57,401 nt of DNA from Paracoccaceae bacterium (GTDB lineage Bacteria; Pseudomonadota; Alphaproteobacteria; Rhodobacterales; Rhodobacteraceae), in contig CACAPQ010000012.1 of assembly GCA_902534325.1 (NCBI GenBank), positions 1 to 57,401 of the forward strand. Reading direction: 5' to 3'. This document shows, piece by piece, positions 55,919-57,401 of the stretch (positions within the stretch are counted from its first letter, which is position 1; every line of letters starts with the position of its first letter). The position numbers and the translations under genes were made by a program. Below the pieces are notes generated by a model. The model worked only from the letters and a program-made list of their open reading frames with translations, was not told the DNA's origin and did no database searches.

Positions 55919-56608
55919 TCAATTGTCAAATTTATAACGATGCAACGATGAACCATTTTGTTTGAGCCAAGTCCTTTCCTTTTTGTAAGGTCCAAAAAGA
56001 TATTCAACAGTTCCCCAAAAATCTTTAGAGTGGTTCATGTGCTTTAAGTGTGCAACTTCATGAGCCACTACGTAGGCTAAAACATCTTCTGGGGCCATTA
56101 CTAGACGCCAAGAAAACATCAGGTTAGCATCATTTGAACAAGAGCCCCAGCGAGACCGTGTATCACGCAAAGTTATTTTATGGACTTTTGATCCTAGCCT
56201 TTCCGCAAACTCCTTACACATGTACGCAATGTGAATTCTGCCAATTTCCTGTAAATATTTTTTTACTTGAGTTGAAACAGGTTTTTCTTTGCTCACAAAT
56301 AAAATACCACCAATTTTCTTTGGCTCTCGAACGTCGCTGAATGAAATTTCGGTATAGGTTCCCATGATTGGAATTTTAATTCCTTCAGATATGAAGATTG
56401 GGGGCTCAAAAGCTTTCCTTTTAGACTTTAACCAAGATTTTTTACTTTCAGCAAATTTTCTAAATTCTTTGAAATCTAGATAATTAGGGCCTGTAATTGT
56501 AATTTTTCCATCTAAAGCACTGATGCGTAGAGTTATGCGGCGCGAGTTACTATTGTGCCGAAGAAAAATTTCTAAATCGGGTTCATCTTCCAGAAAAATT
56601 TTCTTCAT
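55919..56608 (-). CDS. YgjP-like metallopeptidase (DUF45/SprT-like)
   Basis: 229 residues. The zinc motif HEVAH with a third ligand in MNHSKDFW, preceded by ITLRDTRSRWGSCSN and SWRLVMAPEDVLAYVVAHE, is the DUF45 (YgjP) signature. A small metallopeptidase fold; substrates are poorly known. TCAGGAAGTGATTTA precedes the ATG. It is divergent from the TIGR02300-type gene. Confidence 0.92.
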   Translation of the reverse strand: MKKIFLEDEPDLEIFLRHNSNSRRITLRISALDGKITITGPNYLDFKEFRKFAESKKSWLKSKRKAFEPPIFISEGIKIPIMGTYTEISFSDVREPKKIGGILFVSKEKPVSTQVKKYLQEIGRIHIAYMCKEFAERLGSKVHKITLRDTRSRWGSCSNDANLMFSWRLVMAPEDVLAYVVAHEVAHLKHMNHSKDFWGTVEYLFGPYKKERTWLKQNGSSLHRYKFDN

Positions 56609-56732
56609 TAAATCACTTCCTGAGCATTTAACTACCTTATCAATATAATTTAAGCAAAGCCTTTGACATATGCGCTGTGATGTGGCAGTTGGCGCAGACT
56701 ATATTAGAGATTTTTTAATGAAGGAAATAAAG

Positions 56733-57056
56733 ATGCCCAAAGAAGAATGGGGTGTTAAGCGAGTTTGCCCTACAACAGGTAAAAGATTCTATGACTTAAA
56801 TAGAAGTCCTATAGTGAGCCCTTATACTGGTGAAGTTGTTGAGTTAGATAGTTCAAAAACAAGGATGATTGCAGCTGATGCTGAAGATATGTCATCTAAA
56901 GGAAGTAAAGCCGAGGACTTAGACTCAGAAGATGTCGTATTAGATGACGAGGATGTAGATGTAGATCTCGGAGACGATTTACTTGAAGAGGACGACGAAG
57001 ACGATAACGTTCCATTAGAAGAAATTGCGGACATGCCTTCCGACGATGACAGCTAA
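56733..57056 (+). CDS. TIGR02300-type acidic protein
   Basis: 107 residues from ATG 56733 (AAGGAAATAAAG upstream); the frame extends further 5' without a site. MPKEEWGVKRVCPTTGKRFY then DLNRSPIVSPYTGEVVEL is the conserved N-terminus; the C-terminal half is a run of Asp and Glu (DEDVDVDLGDDLLEEDDEDD). The family is conserved in Alphaproteobacteria with no known function; I take it as support for the taxonomy. The tRNA-Ala follows 58 bases later. Confidence 0.9.
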   Translation: MPKEEWGVKRVCPTTGKRFYDLNRSPIVSPYTGEVVELDSSKTRMIAADAEDMSSKGSKAEDLDSEDVVLDDEDVDVDLGDDLLEEDDEDDNVPLEEIADMPSDDDS

Positions 57057-57114
57057 ACTTTATAAGTTTATTGGTTTTCTTTTTAATGTTTATGTTTTAA
57101 ATTCATTATAAACT

Positions 57115-57190
<76 letters not shown>

Positions 57191-57401
57191 AACATCCAAA
57201 ACTCCCATAACAACCATTATCAAAAGCTCTAACTATCAGACAACGCTGGATTTTAATCCAAAAGCCTGTTGCTATCACATGAAACAAAAAACCATATCAC
57301 TCAAGTTAAAAAGGATAGTTTGGTTTTTACTTAAAAATAAGATTTTATTTGGTTTATAGGCTTCTCTTCAAACATGAGACCAACGCTTGCTTCATCAAGG
57401 C

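Overview
The window looks like a low-GC member of the marine Alphaproteobacteria, most likely a pelagic Rhodobacterales (Roseobacter-type) genome. The evidence is the gene content: a beta-methylmalyl-CoA/malyl-CoA lyase of the Rhodobacteraceae Mcl1 type, a TIGR02300-type acidic protein, a DgcN/DgcA D-glutamate pair, a sulfopropanediol-dehydrogenase-like HisD paralogue, MttB-like and dimethylglycine-dehydrogenase-like enzymes, and many EamA, MFS and sugar ABC transporters. The assignment is inferred from protein families, not from a marker gene.

Layout. 0-6.5 kb: MFS and EamA transporters, a pirin and small proteins; two adjacent genes (an alpha/beta hydrolase and an EamA transporter) are each broken by one extra base in a homopolymer. 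6.5-15.7 kb: scavenging catabolism, with a sulfatase, two MhpD-like hydratases, an SDR dehydrogenase, two 2-oxoglutarate/Fe(II) oxygenases, two EamA exporters and TspO. 15.7-25.5 kb: a dimethylglycine/sarcosine-dehydrogenase-like flavoprotein, a nitroreductase, TrmL, an SbmA/BacA-like transporter, many small membrane proteins and several candidate small RNAs. 25.6-31.8 kb: a histidine-kinase-like membrane protein without recognisable catalytic boxes, a ketopantoate-reductase/MttB pair, and a compact cyclic-nucleotide operon (metallo-beta-lactamase-fold hydrolase, cNMP-binding protein, PAS-adenylate/guanylate cyclase). 32-38 kb: two tiny lipoproteins, a thioesterase, KatG, tRNA-Cys, and an unassigned stretch next to that tRNA carrying a 433-residue protein of unknown function. 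38-45 kb: a DAO-family oxidase, a sugar (probably inositol) ABC transporter with an IolG-like dehydrogenase, and the HpsN-like dehydrogenase. 45-50 kb: the gcvT-gcvH-gcvP operon headed by a tandem glycine riboswitch. 50-53 kb: a D-amino-acid module (D-amino-acid aminotransferase, DgcA, DgcN). 53-57.4 kb: mcl1, accA, a GntR/FCD regulator, a YgjP-like metallopeptidase, the TIGR02300 protein and tRNA-Ala.

How the genes fit together. Much of the window serves uptake and oxidation of small dissolved organics (methylated amines, glycine, D-amino acids, inositol-like sugars, sulfonates, sulfate esters), with one-carbon and C2 units entering the glycine cleavage system and the ethylmalonyl-CoA pathway.

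The least explained structure is at 21.1-22.0 kb. Two transcription units that face each other, encoding three very small proteins (one below 50 residues), are each preceded by the same two-part regulatory block: a 16-base box and a 30-base box, both identical between copies and holding GTATAC, separated in both cases by exactly 31 unconserved bases. Hairpins at 18.9 and 21.0 kb that expose a CCTCCC (anti-Shine-Dalgarno) loop, and a repeated GTGATCACAAAA operator near the GntR gene and at 37.7 kb, are also worth checking.
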